A DNA stretch of 64,000 bases from Armigeres subalbatus (GCF_024139115.2 NC_085141.1:172062994-172126993), one strand, 5' to 3'. Counted from the stretch's first letter, positions 11,621-21,301 are shown. Notes: a model not told the origin generated them from the sequence alone. Made by a program: numbers and translations.

Positions 11621-11907
11621 TGCTGAGCGTGGAGACGTGACCTTCTAAGAGGTTTTTTCCCAGAACGGTGTCCCTGCAGGATTACCACCGCTTGTCGGAA
11701 TTTTTACTTCCGCAAACGGGTCCAACGTAAAACGAAGGCACGGGTCCTTGCAAAGATCGTAACGGGATCAGTGGGTACAAATAGCGCTAAGAAGCACCGT
11801 TGAAATTAAAATAGCTTCGGGTAGTATTAAAAACTTCCTTCCGCAAAGAGAGAAAGAACCGCACAGCACGAAAGCACGATGCGGTCTGAATTTTTTTATA
11901 TTGTTTT

Positions 11908-12118
11908 ATTTTTTTATTTTTTTTTTTTTTATTTTTTTTTTATTTTTCTCAATGGTACGCATTGGAAATCACTGACAGCACATAACCAAATTCAGAATCT
12001 TGCTAGAAGATTTTACTGAACGCCAAGAGTGTGCCTGTCACAAGTTGTTGCACTTTGGAAAATCCTCTCAGCTTAACACCATTTTTCCAAGGTAATGATG
12101 GTATTCCAAAGAATTGAT
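11908..12118. other. T-rich tract and start of diverged repeat region
   Basis: A run of T with occasional A (about 11905-11950) directly follows the right TSD of the Juan-like LINE, which probably chose this T-rich target. The rest begins the repeat block: the phrase aaccaaattcagaatcttgc at 11978-11999 recurs at 21243-21262. Confidence 0.55.
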
Positions 12119-12745
12119 TTACTTTAAATGACTCCATTCACTATCAGCAATTACCGCAGCTCCACCATTGACGACGCGACCAACATCAACGCGGCAGCCG
12201 TTGTCGCTTGGACCGCAAGCGGGCAAAATTTTCACTCCAGTGAGGCTGCCGTCCCGACCGTCGCTCCACCATCGTTGACTGCCGCCTATCGCTGTGGGAT
12301 GCCTTTGTCTCCACCCGACAATCGCCTCCAATGCTGGCTCAAGGCTACAAATGAAGCATCGTGTCCGCTCTCAGAGAATGCTCGAACGAAGTCTTTTATG
12401 CATAGAGAAATGGAGCGATGGGCGAAAAGAACCGTAACTTATAACAAACTGATGTCCGTGTTGGGGATGCAGGATTATTGATTGGGTCTGAATTTTTACT
12501 GGGTTTGGAAGGAATTGAAATTTCCACTAGTTTAACGTTGATAATCAAAAATTTCAATACCATTTGCAAATTGGTGGAGAGTTTCTGATTCATTTGATAT
12601 ATAAATCTCAAAAATCCATCAAAAGATAAAGATTATCTTTTAAAATCTTACATGACTACGTGACGGTCCCCAATTTTGAAATTTTCATCTTTTACCCTGT
12701 ATCAGAGTCTCCCCCTTAAACGTAGTTCACGTCAAAATGCAGTCA
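12119..12745. repeat. Diverged repeat block, copy 1 (tail motif cgtagttcacgtcaaaatgc)
   Basis: This block is related to 15061-15695 and, in its last part, to 14335-14555: shared phrases include aactgatgtccgtgttgggga, agtttaacgttgataatca, aaaatccatc.aaagataaag and acgtcaaaatgca. A reverse-oriented relative lies at 19590-19780 and a short piece at 43698-43797. Short open frames here (117 codons at 12128-12481) show no known domain and are not conserved as frames in the other copy, so I treat the block as non-coding repeat. The family is unknown to me. Confidence 0.6.
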
Positions 12746-12994
12746 CATTACCAATTTACCATTCATATGAATATATTTACTCAAGCAACTCCCTCCGACG
12801 CACGCTTGTGATTCACTCCCGACATTTTTCACTTGGCTGCCACTGATGCCATTCATACGAATTCATATTATATAGAATCTCCCCCCGGGGCGCACTCGTG
12901 ATTCTGCTACGGACGGCAACATTATGGCGTCGCCAAGTGGCTAATTTGCTCTTTGAATAATATTCGCCTCGCCTCTTCCTTTGTATAGAATGGT
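12746..12994. repeat. Second diverged repeat module upstream of stem-loop
   Basis: The phrases ctccctccgacgc, gattctgcta and gctctttgaa recur in the same order near 20535-20600 and partly at 21990-22040, 14605-14690 and 14850-14900. The module runs directly into the histone-type stem-loop signal at 12995-13010. There is no protein-level signal. Confidence 0.5.
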
Positions 12995-13010
12995 GGCCCT
13001 GAGAAGAACC
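12970..13010 (-). other. Histone-type 3' processing signal (stem-loop plus purine element), copy a
   Basis: On the minus strand the sequence ggttcttctcagggcc (13010-12995) forms the 6-bp stem and 4-nt loop of replication-dependent histone mRNAs. About 11 nt downstream comes the purine-rich caaaggaagagg, which has the position and composition of the histone downstream element bound by U7 snRNP. No histone coding sequence is recognisable upstream (13011 onwards). It may be a relic histone 3' end carried in a repeat. Confidence 0.55.
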
Positions 13011-13045
13011 GATTCATTCTCTCAGCAACTCCGCCGATGCTGGAA

Positions 13046-13286
13046 CCGCTCTCCACGACATTTCAAATGAAATGCCTCGCGGGCGCGGGAGAGCAGTTTT
13101 CTTATAATCAATAAAGATGGCTCATTAGTCCCGCCTCTTTGTTGTCCGGTATGAATGCAAATATTGTGCAACCGTCACACACTCACCAAAGGGGCGTGGC
13201 TACAGATTCAACTTTATTGATTACAAGAAAGCAGCTCTTTCGCGGGCGCGAGCCATTTCGTTTGAGATGTCGCGAAGAGCAGACCG
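13046..13286. repeat. Foldback repeat, ~75-bp arms (copy 1)
   Basis: The arms 13046-13119 and 13209-13286 are inverted copies sharing ccgctct, catttca.atgaaatg, cgcgggcgcg, cttataatcaataaa and intervening bases. A second member of the family lies at 21302-21508 with the same order of blocks. The loop of about 90 bp has no ORF of note. Confidence 0.7.
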
Positions 13287-13407
13287 TGGTACCACCTTTG
13301 GCATCGGCGGAGCACCTACCGGAAATTTCATTCCCGGCGATGGTGTGGGTCGCGCGGTCGTCGTCATTAACATTAGCAGCGCTCAGATTAAATTTTATTG
13401 TATGAAG

Positions 13408-13593
13408 TAGGGGTAATGACGGCTTTGGCAGGTTTTGTTCTATTGTCAGGGGTTTTGTTGGCCAAATTTTATGAAATTTGGCCACAATATTTTTGATATG
13501 CAAATAATGTTTTGGCCAAATTTGAGCATAATTAGTTACAGAAAACCCCTGACAATAATAGAACAAAACCTGCCAAAGCCGTAATTTCCCCTA
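13408..13593. mobile_element. MITE with ~45-bp TIRs (taggggtaat.acggctttg)
   Basis: The left arm (taggggtaatgacggctttg, continuing with caggttttgttctattgtca) and the right arm are inverted copies over about 45 bp, with a short AT-rich centre containing repeated ttggccaaatttt. It is non-coding. The TSD is not clear. Confidence 0.75.
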
Positions 13594-13987
13594 CTAACGA
13601 TTGGCTACCATCAATGAAAGTAGCTCTTAAGTCACAACTTGAGGCGAGATGAATTTTGATCAAAGTAAAACTTAATTGCTTGGTGATAGCAGATTGTTTT
13701 CCGTCGGTAGTAGAATCACGAGAGCACGATTCAGAGAAAGACTTATAATTTTGGTAGATAGTCATCCATGCGAAAACATTTTTGCAGCTTCTCCGTTTGA
13801 CGCGCGCTCGTGATTCTACATACATACAGTGATTCTACATACATACAGAAAACATACGATGATTCAACTCATCCATGAGCAGGAATAAATTTTGGCTGTT
13901 ATGCCCTTTTCAAATGTTGGTCTAGATATGATATGATATTTGATATGAAGTACTAACGATCGACTACCATCAATGAAAGTGGCTCTT
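13594..13987. other. Repeat-derived spacer with a short tandem
   Basis: The phrase aacgattggctaccatcaatgaaagta at 13595-13622 recurs nearly unchanged at 13955-13981. A 21-bp tandem (tgattctacatacatacag) is doubled at about 13811-13850. No gene is seen. Confidence 0.5.
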
Positions 13988-14152
13988 GGGAGCGTCCACA
14001 AATTACGGAACGCTTAGAGGGGGGAGGGGGGTTGGGCGAAGTGTGACGACCCATACATAATTTTTAGATGCTTCATACAAAAAGTGTGACATAGGGGGGA
14101 GGGAGGGTTGAAAATGCCTAATTTTTGCGTTCCGTAATTAAAGGATCTTTGA
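13988..14152. mobile_element. MITE with TIR gagcgtccacaaattacggaacgc
   Basis: The left end carries caaattacggaacgc and the right end gcgttccgtaatt as inverted repeats. Inside are a G-rich block on the left and another on the right (ggggggaggg). The short length and lack of ORF fit a MITE of a type widespread in insects. Confidence 0.65.
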
Positions 14153-14334
14153 CTCGGGGAGGCACTACACACCGTGTTATTTTTCCTATCTTTTGTCTTT
14201 TTCTAACATTGTCACCTCGTAATTTTGGAGTGGCGTATTTCGGTTTTCAGTTGTTTGATGTAGGTAACTGTAAATGTATCAGCATGTAGATTTCGAGTAA
14301 GCACGCGCCGGTGATACTTTTTCAAAATCATATT

Positions 14335-14785
14335 CGTATATTCTATAGTATCAATAGAATTGGCAAACTGCTGAAGGGTTTCCGAATCGATTGATAAGCA
14401 AATATCGAAAATCCATCGAAAGATAAAGACGCTATTAGCGTTTGAAATCTATCCTGATTTTTGTGACAGTCTCGAATTTGGAAATTTCCGTTTTAAACCC
14501 TGTATCTAAGTCTTCCCTTAGACGAAGTTTACGTCAAAAATCTGTAGCAAACATCAATACTGACGCCATACAATTTTCTTCGGTCATAATGCGAATCAAT
14601 TGTTTGCATGGTCTCCTTCCGATACTTACTTGGGATTCAACTACCGACGTTAGCGTTGCGCTTTGAATAAAGTTCATCTCGGAACCGATTTCTTTTTCAA
14701 TCATCAACAGGAAAAATAAAAAATTAGAGTCTCGCGGGAAAATTTCATGTTGTACCGACAACATCCAAATCATTGCAAACACCAC
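14335..14785. repeat. Diverged repeat block, copy 2
   Basis: The first 220 bp match 15490-15695 closely (cgattgataagcaaat, gaaagataaagacgctatta, gacgaagtttacgtcaaaa). The rest resembles the module at 12746-12994, ending in a degraded ggaaccgatttctttttc where copy a and b carry a stem-loop. No coding potential is supported. Confidence 0.55.
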
Positions 14786-15021
14786 ATTAGTGAATAAATT
14801 GCTGTAGCAATCTTCCGATGACAGCCTATGCTCAGACCGGCACTAATTCTATGATTCCGCTACCGATGCCAAACAATTATGCTTTGTTCTATGAAGAAAG
14901 TTCGTCTAATATCAACATTCTTAATCACTAAAATCATATAACTCCGAATTACGCTAGAAAATTTCGCCGAAGAATTTTCCAGTTCCTAACGGTTGCACTT
15001 TAGTAAAATTATTTCAACTTA

Positions 15022-15060
15022 ACCTTCCTCCCATATATAATGATGGTCCTGAAAAGAACC
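15022..15060 (-). other. Histone-type 3' processing signal, copy b
   Basis: The minus strand reads ggttcttttcaggacc (15060-15045), an exact fit to the metazoan histone stem-loop consensus GGYYYUUYUNARRRCC: 6-bp stem, TTTC loop. About 12 nt downstream lies gggaggaagg, a plausible purine-rich U7 element. Upstream sequence (15061-15430) is a repeat block with no recognisable histone reading frame. Confidence 0.6.
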
Positions 15061-15695
15061 GATTAATTGCCACTTATGTGCCTTATCAGCAGCCACTGAG
15101 CCGCGCGACCGCCATCCGATGATTCGGCTCAACGAACGCCGTCGATTGCCAGTTCCGCCGAAGATGGGACGCGGATGAAAATGATGTGCTGCTGCTTCCA
15201 CGACCGCCACCACCACCGACCGAAAAAATTTCATCCGCACCACCACACCGCTCAGACAGCCGTTGTCACTGGGACCGCTTCTGGACGCCCTGGTCCGCTC
15301 GCCGTGACATCCAGAATGAAAATTACGCGCGCACGCGAAACATGGGGCTTTTTATACACAGGGAAAACGAAGCAGTGGATCAAAAGGCCCGTACCTTACT
15401 GCAATCTGATGTCCGTGTTGGGGATTTATGAACGGAATTGAATTTTTCACCCGGTTTGGAAAGAAACAACATTTTCAATAGTTTAACGTTGATAATCAAT
15501 AGTATCAATATAATTGGCAAATTGCTGGAGAGTTTCTGAATCGATTGATAAGCAAATGTCGAAAATCCATCGAAAGATAAAGACGCTATTAGCGTTTGAA
15601 ATCTATCCTAATTTCGTGACGGTCTCGAATTTGGAAATTTCGGTTTTACACCCTGTATCTGAGTCTTCCCCTTAGACGTAGTTTACGTCAAAATG
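15061..15695. repeat. Diverged repeat block, copy 3
   Basis: This block parallels 12119-12745. Shared phrases are gatgtccgtgttgggga, agtttaacgttgataatca and cgtagtttacgtcaaaatgc. It starts right after the stem-loop of copy b, as 13011 follows copy a, so repeat and stem-loop travel together. Its short frames are not shared with the other copies. Confidence 0.55.
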
Positions 15696-15704
15696 CAATA
15701 TTCT

Positions 15705-16790
15705 TCCAGGGATTCCGACAGAAATCCTCCAAGCATTCCGATGAGAATCCTTTAGTGATTCCGATGGGAATCTCCAGAGATTTTGATGGGAATCCTCCAA
15801 GCATACCGAAGGGAACCTCCAGGGATTCTGAAGGCAATCCACCAGGGATTCCGACAGGAATGTTCAGGGATTCCAATGAAAATATTCCAAATATCTTCCA
15901 TCGTCCAGTAATTCTTCCATCGTCCAGGAAATATACTAGGAATTTGGACAAGCATATTACAGGGATTCCGACGGGAGAGATCAAGGTATTCAGACGGGAA
16001 TGTTCCAGATAATCCGACGGAAATGTTTCAGGGATTTCAATGAGAATCTTCTAGAGATTCCAAATGGAATTCTCCAGGAACTCTGACGGAAATATTCCAA
16101 GAATTCCGACGGGAATGTTCCAGGAGTTCCAACGGGAATGGTCCAGAGAATCCGTCGGAAATCCTCCAGGAATTCCAAAGTGAATGTTCCAGGCATTTCA
16201 TAGGCAATGTTCCAGGGATGTAGAAGCAATTCTTCGAAGAATTTCGAAGCAATCTGTCGAGAGAAAAAGCAAATTGTCGAGGGACTCCGTATTAATCCTC
16301 CAGGGATTCCGTAAAGAATCCTCCAAGGATGTTGAAACAAATCGTTGAGGGATTCTAAAGCAAATCTTGTAGCGATTCTGAAGCAAATCATCGAAGGATT
16401 TTGAAGCAAATTGTCGAATGATTCCGAAGCAAATCTTTGAGAAATTCCGAAGCAAATCTTCGAGGGATTCTGAAGCAAATCATCAAAGGATTTCGAAGCA
16501 AACCGTCGAAGTGAATCGTCGAATGATTCCGAAACAATTCGTCGAAGGAATTTAAAGCAAATCAATGAGAGATTCTGAAGTAAATCCTCCATGGATTATG
16601 AAGGGTATCCTCCACAGATTCCCAAGGGTATCCCTCAACGCAACGATACCGAAAGGAATCCAGTATGAATCCTTCTGGATTCCGGTTGGAATACTTCGAT
16701 GATTCTGTAAGGAATTCCTTAGAGATTCAAATGAGAATTCTTCTCGGATTCTGATGAGAATCCTTCTCGTATGCTGATGGGAATTGTGAA
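15705..16790. repeat. Degenerate 23-bp minisatellite array
   Basis: About 1.1 kb is built from units of 22-23 bp with a core like attccgaygggaatcctccag. Three sub-blocks are visible: gggaat-type units to about 16200, gaagcaaatc-type units to about 16560 and tgatgagaatccttct-type units to the end. Because the unit is 23 bp, a read-through frame on the minus strand (16592-15990) repeats every 23 residues, which explains its length without invoking a gene. Similar degenerate units occur at 31200-31700, 32440-32640 and 61850-62200. Confidence 0.8.
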
Positions 16791-16935
16791 GATTATCTTG
16801 CTGCTAGGTAAGCGGAAGTCTGCTGATAAACTGTCACTCCTGTCCGCGATGGTTGACCATATGTTTTTGACTGATGGCGAAGTACCACGATTGCTTTGAT
16901 TGATACTTTGGTGTCTCTCCGTCGTTGTTCATCAA

Positions 16936-17236
16936 GCTTACTTTGATGCACTTGTCATAAGACGAGTTTGTACAATCCCATTGAATTCCACCACTTAATT
17001 GTATCTTGACAGATACGTATTTCGACCTCAACAGTACCCTAGCAGCACATATATTCCACATAAGTTACTGCAACTCATATGTGACCAGATTTAGTCGCAA
17101 TCAAGTTGCTGCAACCAGATTTGCCTGACTTGTGCTGCTCGGGTAAGGCCGTCTTCAGTGTCTCGTACTTGACTCGACTTTGGGATTTTACAAACTCGTC
17201 TTATGACAAATGAAGACATTCCACTAAAAAGCTCAA
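16936..17236. repeat. Dispersed repeat with aagacgagtt ends, split by a MITE
   Basis: The sequence cttgtcataagacgagttt near 16948 is inverted near 17195-17215, so the repeat has inverted ends. Its body (acagatacgtatttcgacct, then aaggccgtcttcagtgtctc) also occurs at 21020-21140, where it is uninterrupted. Here the MITE 17037-17143 separates the two halves. Similar bodies are common in Aedes short interspersed repeats; I cannot name the family with certainty. Confidence 0.6.
17037..17143. mobile_element. 107-bp MITE in a TA target (copy 2)
   Basis: TIRs are ccctagcagcaca and tgtgctgctcggg. The element is flanked by TA on both sides (17035-17036 and 17144-17145), and comparison with the empty site at 21105 (caaatgtaaggcc) shows exactly where it entered. 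Length and interior match the copy at 63-169. Confidence 0.85.
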
Positions 17237-17628
17237 AATAATTTTCTTAACAAAATTACTTTGATGCCTTCCATTGAATTATATTTTCATAATTAACGCC
17301 AAGTGCAATTTCACTGCCACACAGGAATCTTTCTAAGAAATAAGAAACAAGCTCATTTGTCTTCCACTCATTTCATTATGATAGGGTGAATATGGGAGAT
17401 AACTCTTTTGTCTTCGAACTTTTTCAGTAATTCATTATGCTATATGATTAAAATTGATATCACTGTTAACTAACTTTCCAAATCCTAGGGGGGAGGGCTA
17501 TTTTTTCTAGGGAGGGCTAAACCCCCCTCTAGCCCCTCCTTATTTACGCCAATGGTTATCGATATAGTGTCATGTTTACCTGATTGAACATATGGTGATG
17601 GAATACTAGTTGCGAAAACACAATTATG
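17237..17628. other. No recognisable feature
   Basis: AT-rich sequence with a short C-rich/G-rich pair near 17490-17530 that might be a worn MITE end. Nothing else is supported. Confidence 0.5.
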
Positions 17629-17632
17629 TTTA

Positions 17633-17873
17633 CTGCCCATGATTTCATAGTTGACGTATCAACCATTGCACTCTCCGATGTAATTGGGATAATTTACGGA
17701 CAAACGTCACAAATTTAACACATTTCAACCCCTAGATACTTAAATGAGATTTGAATCATGCAACGTATCGATGTTTCAAAAATTGAATTAGCCTTGGAAA
17801 ATGGAAACGCGTAGTAAGTCATATTCGCTGAAATTTTGAATGGTTGATACGTCAACTATGAAAACATGGGCAG
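17633..17873. mobile_element. MITE with TTTA target duplication
   Basis: The ends ctgcccatgatttcatagtt and aactatgaaaacatgggcag are inverted repeats that extend inward through gacgtatcaaccat. The 4-bp repeat ttta lies on both sides (17629-17632 and 17874-17877). It is 241 bp long and non-coding. Confidence 0.8.
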
Positions 17874-18279
17874 TTTAACAAAATTCCAGGAAATTATCTA
17901 ATTTCATATCTCCCTTGTTGTTTATTCAAATTGATTGCCTATAATTGGTCAGAATACTTATCAAACTGATGCAGCGTTGCTAGTTTATCTTTTGATATTA
18001 CTTAAAAAAATCGAAAACGTACTCTCCCCCCCACATTCTTGCCCCACTCTACTCTAAGGAGCGTCTAATGAAACTTTTACCAAGGACGCTGAGCGTCCAC
18101 GCTACGGCTCTGTGTGTTCCTATAGTTGCAAATGCCATTTTTTTTCTTACGGGGCTCGCAATTATACACCCAACCAGTGACTGTTAGATTTTCTAATAAT
18201 TCTGCATAAGAACCTACCAAGAAACTGTATAAGAACTGAGTATATGTGAAATTATTAGATTCTTATACAAAAATGAAAA

Positions 18280-18565
18280 TGGGGTCTCCAGTAGCCTTGC
18301 GAGCAAAGGCGTAGGATTGCCAATCCGGAGATGGCGAGTTCGATTCTTGGTCCGGTCTAGGATGTTTTCGGGTTGGAAACTTTCTCGACATCCTGGGCAT
18401 AGTGTATCCTTTGTACTTTGTACCACACAAGATACATACTCATGCAATGGCGGGCATAGAAAAGCTTTCAATTAATAACTGAGGAAATGCTAATATAATA
18501 CTAAGTTGAAAAGCAGGCCAAGTTCCAGTTGGAATGTAGAGCCATTTAAGAAGAAGAAGAAGAAG
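18280..18565 (+). mobile_element. tRNA-derived SINE, Feilai-like, full length
   Basis: A 286-bp SINE flanked by a perfect 13-bp duplication acaaaaatgaaaa (18267-18279 and 18566-18578). The head has pol III-type promoter boxes: an A-box-like tagccttgcgagca near 18292 and a B-box-like gagttcgattc at 18336-18346. A tRNA-unrelated body follows (tctcgacatcctgggcata), and the 3' end is an AAG/GAA triplet run. A tRNA-like head, unique body and triplet tail are the described features of Feilai SINEs in Aedes. It does not encode protein and relies on LINE enzymes. Confidence 0.85.
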
Positions 18566-18586
18566 ACAAAAATGAAAACAAACATA

Positions 18587-18834
18587 TGGCCGGGGTTCTG
18601 CCAAATCGCACCAAGCGTCAACACAAAATTTCACATTTTTCTGCCCAATATTTCGTTTAATAGATTTAATTGATCACAAATCGTATCGGATATCCCTCAA
18701 CCGCATAACTGAGGATGTCCTACAACAAATTTACGAAAGAATTGATATGAAATGATTTCCGTTTTCCTTTCACAAGCAAAATACAACAAGTCAGTCAAAA
18801 AGCAGGTTGGTGCGGTTTGGCAGGGCCCCGACCA
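18587..18834. mobile_element. MITE, TGGYCGGGGTTCTGCC family (copy 1)
   Basis: Ends tggccggggttctgcc and ggcagggccccgacca are inverted, flanked by TA on both sides. The TIR continues through aaatcgcaccaagcg / ggtgcggttt. Other members are at 27335-27560 and 60851-61776. It lies 8 bp after the SINE's right TSD inside the larger TIR element. Confidence 0.8.
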
Positions 18835-18974
18835 TAAATTGTAAGAAAAGTTAGCAAAATTGTAAGGTCTCATACAATATTTGTATAAGAATCCAGCATT
18901 TTTGCATATGCCCAGTTCTTATACAGATTTTGGTAGGTTATTCTACAGAATTGTTAGAAAATCTAACATTCACC

Positions 18975-19227
18975 CACAGAGAAACAGACGTCTCACTCAA
19001 CACATGTTCCATCTTTCAGCTTTTTAACGGTGGATTCAATTTTCTGTAGGTGGTCGATCGGCCACCGATGGCGCTTCCATCGGTTTTGTTTATGTTTGAC
19101 GTTTGCTCACTACCGCCATCTGGTTGCCGCTTGACCACACACAGGGTATTTAGCATTGGGCGATAATGTTTTCATGACGATGATTTTGATTGCATTTTGT
19201 TCTAAGTGAGACGTCTGTTTATCTGTG
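18975..19227. mobile_element. MITE with TIR cacagagaaacagacgtctc
   Basis: The 22-bp TIRs differ at one base (cacagagaaacagacgtctc / gagacgtctgtttatctgtg). The repeat attcacc on each side (18968-18974, 19228-19234) is the target duplication, 7 bp by my count and perhaps 8 originally. It interrupts the right TIR of the element 18167-19243, so it is the younger insertion. Confidence 0.8.
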
Positions 19228-19243
19228 ATTCACCGGTTGGGTG

Positions 19244-19440
19244 TAGGAACACTACTTCAACAATAGAAGCAAAGGGCTATAATTTTCACGTGTTTCTATC
19301 GCTATTGTCCGTTAAAGCATGCAATGACATATAGCAAAATCGAAATGCTATGCGGGTTGCTGCGTTAAATTCGTGCAAAACCACACTATCCCAATATAGA
19401 TACACCAGGGTACACCCACAATTATAGGAACTTAAGCTCT
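19244..19440. other. Unassigned spacer
   Basis: Short stretch between two TIR elements with no supported feature. Confidence 0.5.
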
Positions 19441-19559
19441 TAGGGTCTGTCTCATTTGAAGAATTAAACTGAAATTAAAATAGAAAGTGAAATTTCGATA
19501 ATTATCGAATAACCCTGTCGCAGAGAAAGATTACTTTTGACAGATATCGAATCATTTTT

Positions 19560-19780
19560 CATCGATGTCTTATTGGAATTGCTGGGTAGCAATGCTGATT
19601 TTTGACGTAGGACTACGTCTGTGTTTTCTATATTGGGGTACACTTTACGATTGCGAAAATCGGGGACCGTCATGAAAATATAATAGACCTTAAACTTTAA
19701 TATCTAAGCCGTTTCTCGATGGATTTTCAATTTTTTTGGACCATTCGATCAATGATGAGTCAACGCTTCTTTGGATTTAT
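19560..19780 (-). repeat. Diverged repeat block, reversed relative
   Basis: The reverse complement contains gacgtagtcctacgtcaaaa, gacggtcccc and aaaatccatcgagaaa, in the order in which related phrases occur in the blocks ending at 12745, 14555 and 15695. It lies just inside the left end of the possible TIR element. Confidence 0.5.
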
Positions 19781-20402
19781 TTGAAAATACACAGGATTTT
19801 GTTTTTACACGATTTTTTTTCGCTCGTATTTTTGATCGTGTGACTTCAATTTGCCACCAAACTCTTCGCAACATGTTTCAAAAAATCCAGAATAAATCAA
19901 AGAAAAATCACATGATAATTAATTTACGTTAAACATTTAGGATGAGTAAAAAATTGAGAAAATGTAAATCGTGTAAAAACAGAATCCAGTGTACTGATTT
20001 TTAACTATTTATTATCGACAATTGATAAACAGTTTAGAAATAGGTCAATCAACCATGCGTGCTTCACTAGCACAGACATCAAAAAACAATCACTTGCGGG
20101 TTTGGATCTAATCCTCAGTTTGAACAAGGTTTCATGCATAGCAGATGCATCAAAGCGATCGCATCGGAGCGCACCCAGCATCACGGAGGCGCTAATAACA
20201 TTTTCAAAGGAAATCCATCGCATTGGTGGTGGTGCTCGATGTGTTGCTGCATTCAACCTCAACGAATCAGCATTTTATATGAAGAAAGGGTTGACCATAA
20301 AAATAGCACTGTGGCGATCCCGCACCGCCAGTGCCGATGCTGAAAATTTATTACAAATTGTGGTGTCAGTTAGTTGAAAAGGAGCATTGGGAAAAGAAAA
20401 TT

Positions 20403-20440
20403 GGTTCTTCTCAGGACCAACATTTTATGAAAAGAAAGAG
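20403..20440 (+). other. Histone-type 3' processing signal, copy c
   Basis: The sequence ggttcttctcaggacc (20403-20418) folds into the 6-bp stem and 4-nt loop of histone mRNAs. Ten nucleotides later comes gaaaagaaagag, purine-rich and correctly spaced for U7 snRNP. It is on the opposite strand to copies a and b. Upstream (20040-20400) I see no recognisable histone reading frame. Confidence 0.55.
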
Positions 20441-20881
20441 TTAATTGCGAAAATGGACTGTTTCGGTGGCATCGGGTTTGGCGTGGTAGTTTGGTTGCTG
20501 TTAGTGATTCCATCCATTAAAATTTACTGCATCATCTCCCTCCGACGCGCTATCAAATTCGCTATTTACGATTGAGTTTTGCTCTTTGAAGAAAGTTTAT
20601 TTCGGATAGCCTGATCAATACTCTTTTGTATAAAATGGTGGCTTTTGTATAAAATCAATGAAGACGCCACCTCAGTGAAAACTATCTACAGCAACCACCC
20701 ATCGGTGAACGTCGCTCGGACAGACAGATGCCGAAAGATAATGATAATGATAATAATAATCGCAACAATACGTATCTTAGATAAACAACATCTCAATGGA
20801 TTGCGAGTGATTTGACTATGCGTCCAATTTGGGAATCTCGAGCTCGTTCAGTAGCCGCTAGGTTGCGAAGGCCGACGGAGG

Positions 20882-20956
20882 TCCTTCGTAGCTTAGTTGG
20901 TCAAAGCACCAGTCTAGCGTACTGTAGAGACATGAGTTCGAGTCCCATCGAAGGGA
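20882..20956 (+). tRNA. tRNA-like sequence (AGC anticodon-like), probably a SINE head or pseudogene
   Basis: The stretch folds as a cloverleaf: acceptor tccttcg with cgaaggg, D arm gctt...aagc, an anticodon arm with loop ctagcgt (AGC, alanine-like) and a T arm around gagttcgagtccc, which also matches the pol III B box. The A-box-like tagcttagttgg is also present. One anticodon-stem pair and one T-stem pair are mismatched, the variable loop is long and the typical alanine G3:U70 identity is not evident. It is followed by the dispersed repeat 20997-21165, so I favour a SINE head over a working tRNA gene. Confidence 0.4.
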
Positions 20957-20996
20957 AAGTGGTTACCTCCAATACATTTTCCATAAGAAAATTATT

Positions 20997-21165
20997 TTGA
21001 GCTTTTTAGTGGAATGTCTTCACTTGTCATAAGACGAGTTAATACAATCCCATTGAATTCCACCACTTAATTGTATCTTGACAGATACGTATTTCGACCT
21101 CAAATGTAAGGCCGTCTTCAGTGTCTCGTACTTGACTCGACTTTCCAAATCACCGACGACATTTT
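20997..21165. repeat. Dispersed repeat, aagacgagtt family, uninterrupted copy
   Basis: It matches the two halves at 16936-17036 and 17144-17185 (cttgtcataagacgagtt, acagatacgtatttcgacct, aaggccgtcttcagtgtctc, gtacttgactcgac). It provides the empty site for the 107-bp MITE. It may form the body of a SINE whose head is the tRNA-like sequence upstream. Confidence 0.6.
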
Positions 21166-21301
21166 CCAAATCAATATCTTCCACATAACATGAATATGTA
21201 CTCACATATGAGTTTTCATAACATTGTAAATTAACATCTCATAACCAAATTCAGAATCTTGCGAGAAAATTTCATAGGATTCTTAGAATTTGTCATTCTC
21301 C

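Larger units (their letters stand above)
7337..11893 (-). mobile_element. Full-length Juan-like LINE (Jockey clade), inactive
   Basis: A 4.56-kb non-LTR retrotransposon reads right to left. The 14-bp direct repeat ttttatattgtttt at 7323-7336 and 11894-11907 brackets it as a target-site duplication. In element order it has a ~270-bp 5' leader (11893-11621), ORF1 (11620-10211), a 14-nt overlap, ORF2 with endonuclease and reverse transcriptase (10224-7568), a ~230-bp 3' UTR and a short A tail against the left TSD. Size, the two overlapping ORFs, three CCHC knuckles and the protein style fit Juan elements of mosquitoes. Several frameshifts in both ORFs show it is dead, although both ends are intact. 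The Juan assignment is from recognition, not a search. Confidence 0.85.
18167..19243. mobile_element. TIR element hosting a SINE and two MITEs
   Basis: The outer ends (cacccaaccagtgactgtta and its inverse ending ccggttgggtg) are inverted repeats flanked by TA at 18165-18166 and 19244-19245. The TIR continues inward over about 100 bp (ctgtataagaactg / cagttcttatacag), interrupted on the right by the MITE 18975-19227. With the SINE and both MITEs removed, only about 290 bp remain, so the original was itself a MITE-sized element. TA target suggests a Tc1/mariner-type mobiliser, by inference. Confidence 0.75.

Noticed and set aside
12119..15441. Small proteins in the 12-15 kb repeats (frames at 12128, 13139, 15175)
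   Set aside because: The frames are not shared between related repeat copies and show biased, domain-free composition.
15990..16592. 200-codon open frame on the minus strand
   Set aside because: It is read-through of the 23-bp minisatellite; the residues repeat every 23 positions and show no domain.
13011..20400. Intact histone genes next to the stem-loops
   Set aside because: I looked for H1, H2A, H2B, H3 and H4 signatures on the relevant strand and found none; only the 3' signals are visible.
20882..20956. Functional alanine tRNA gene
   Set aside because: Stem mismatches, an odd variable loop and the adjoining dispersed repeat point to a SINE head; it is kept only as a low-confidence tRNA-like feature.
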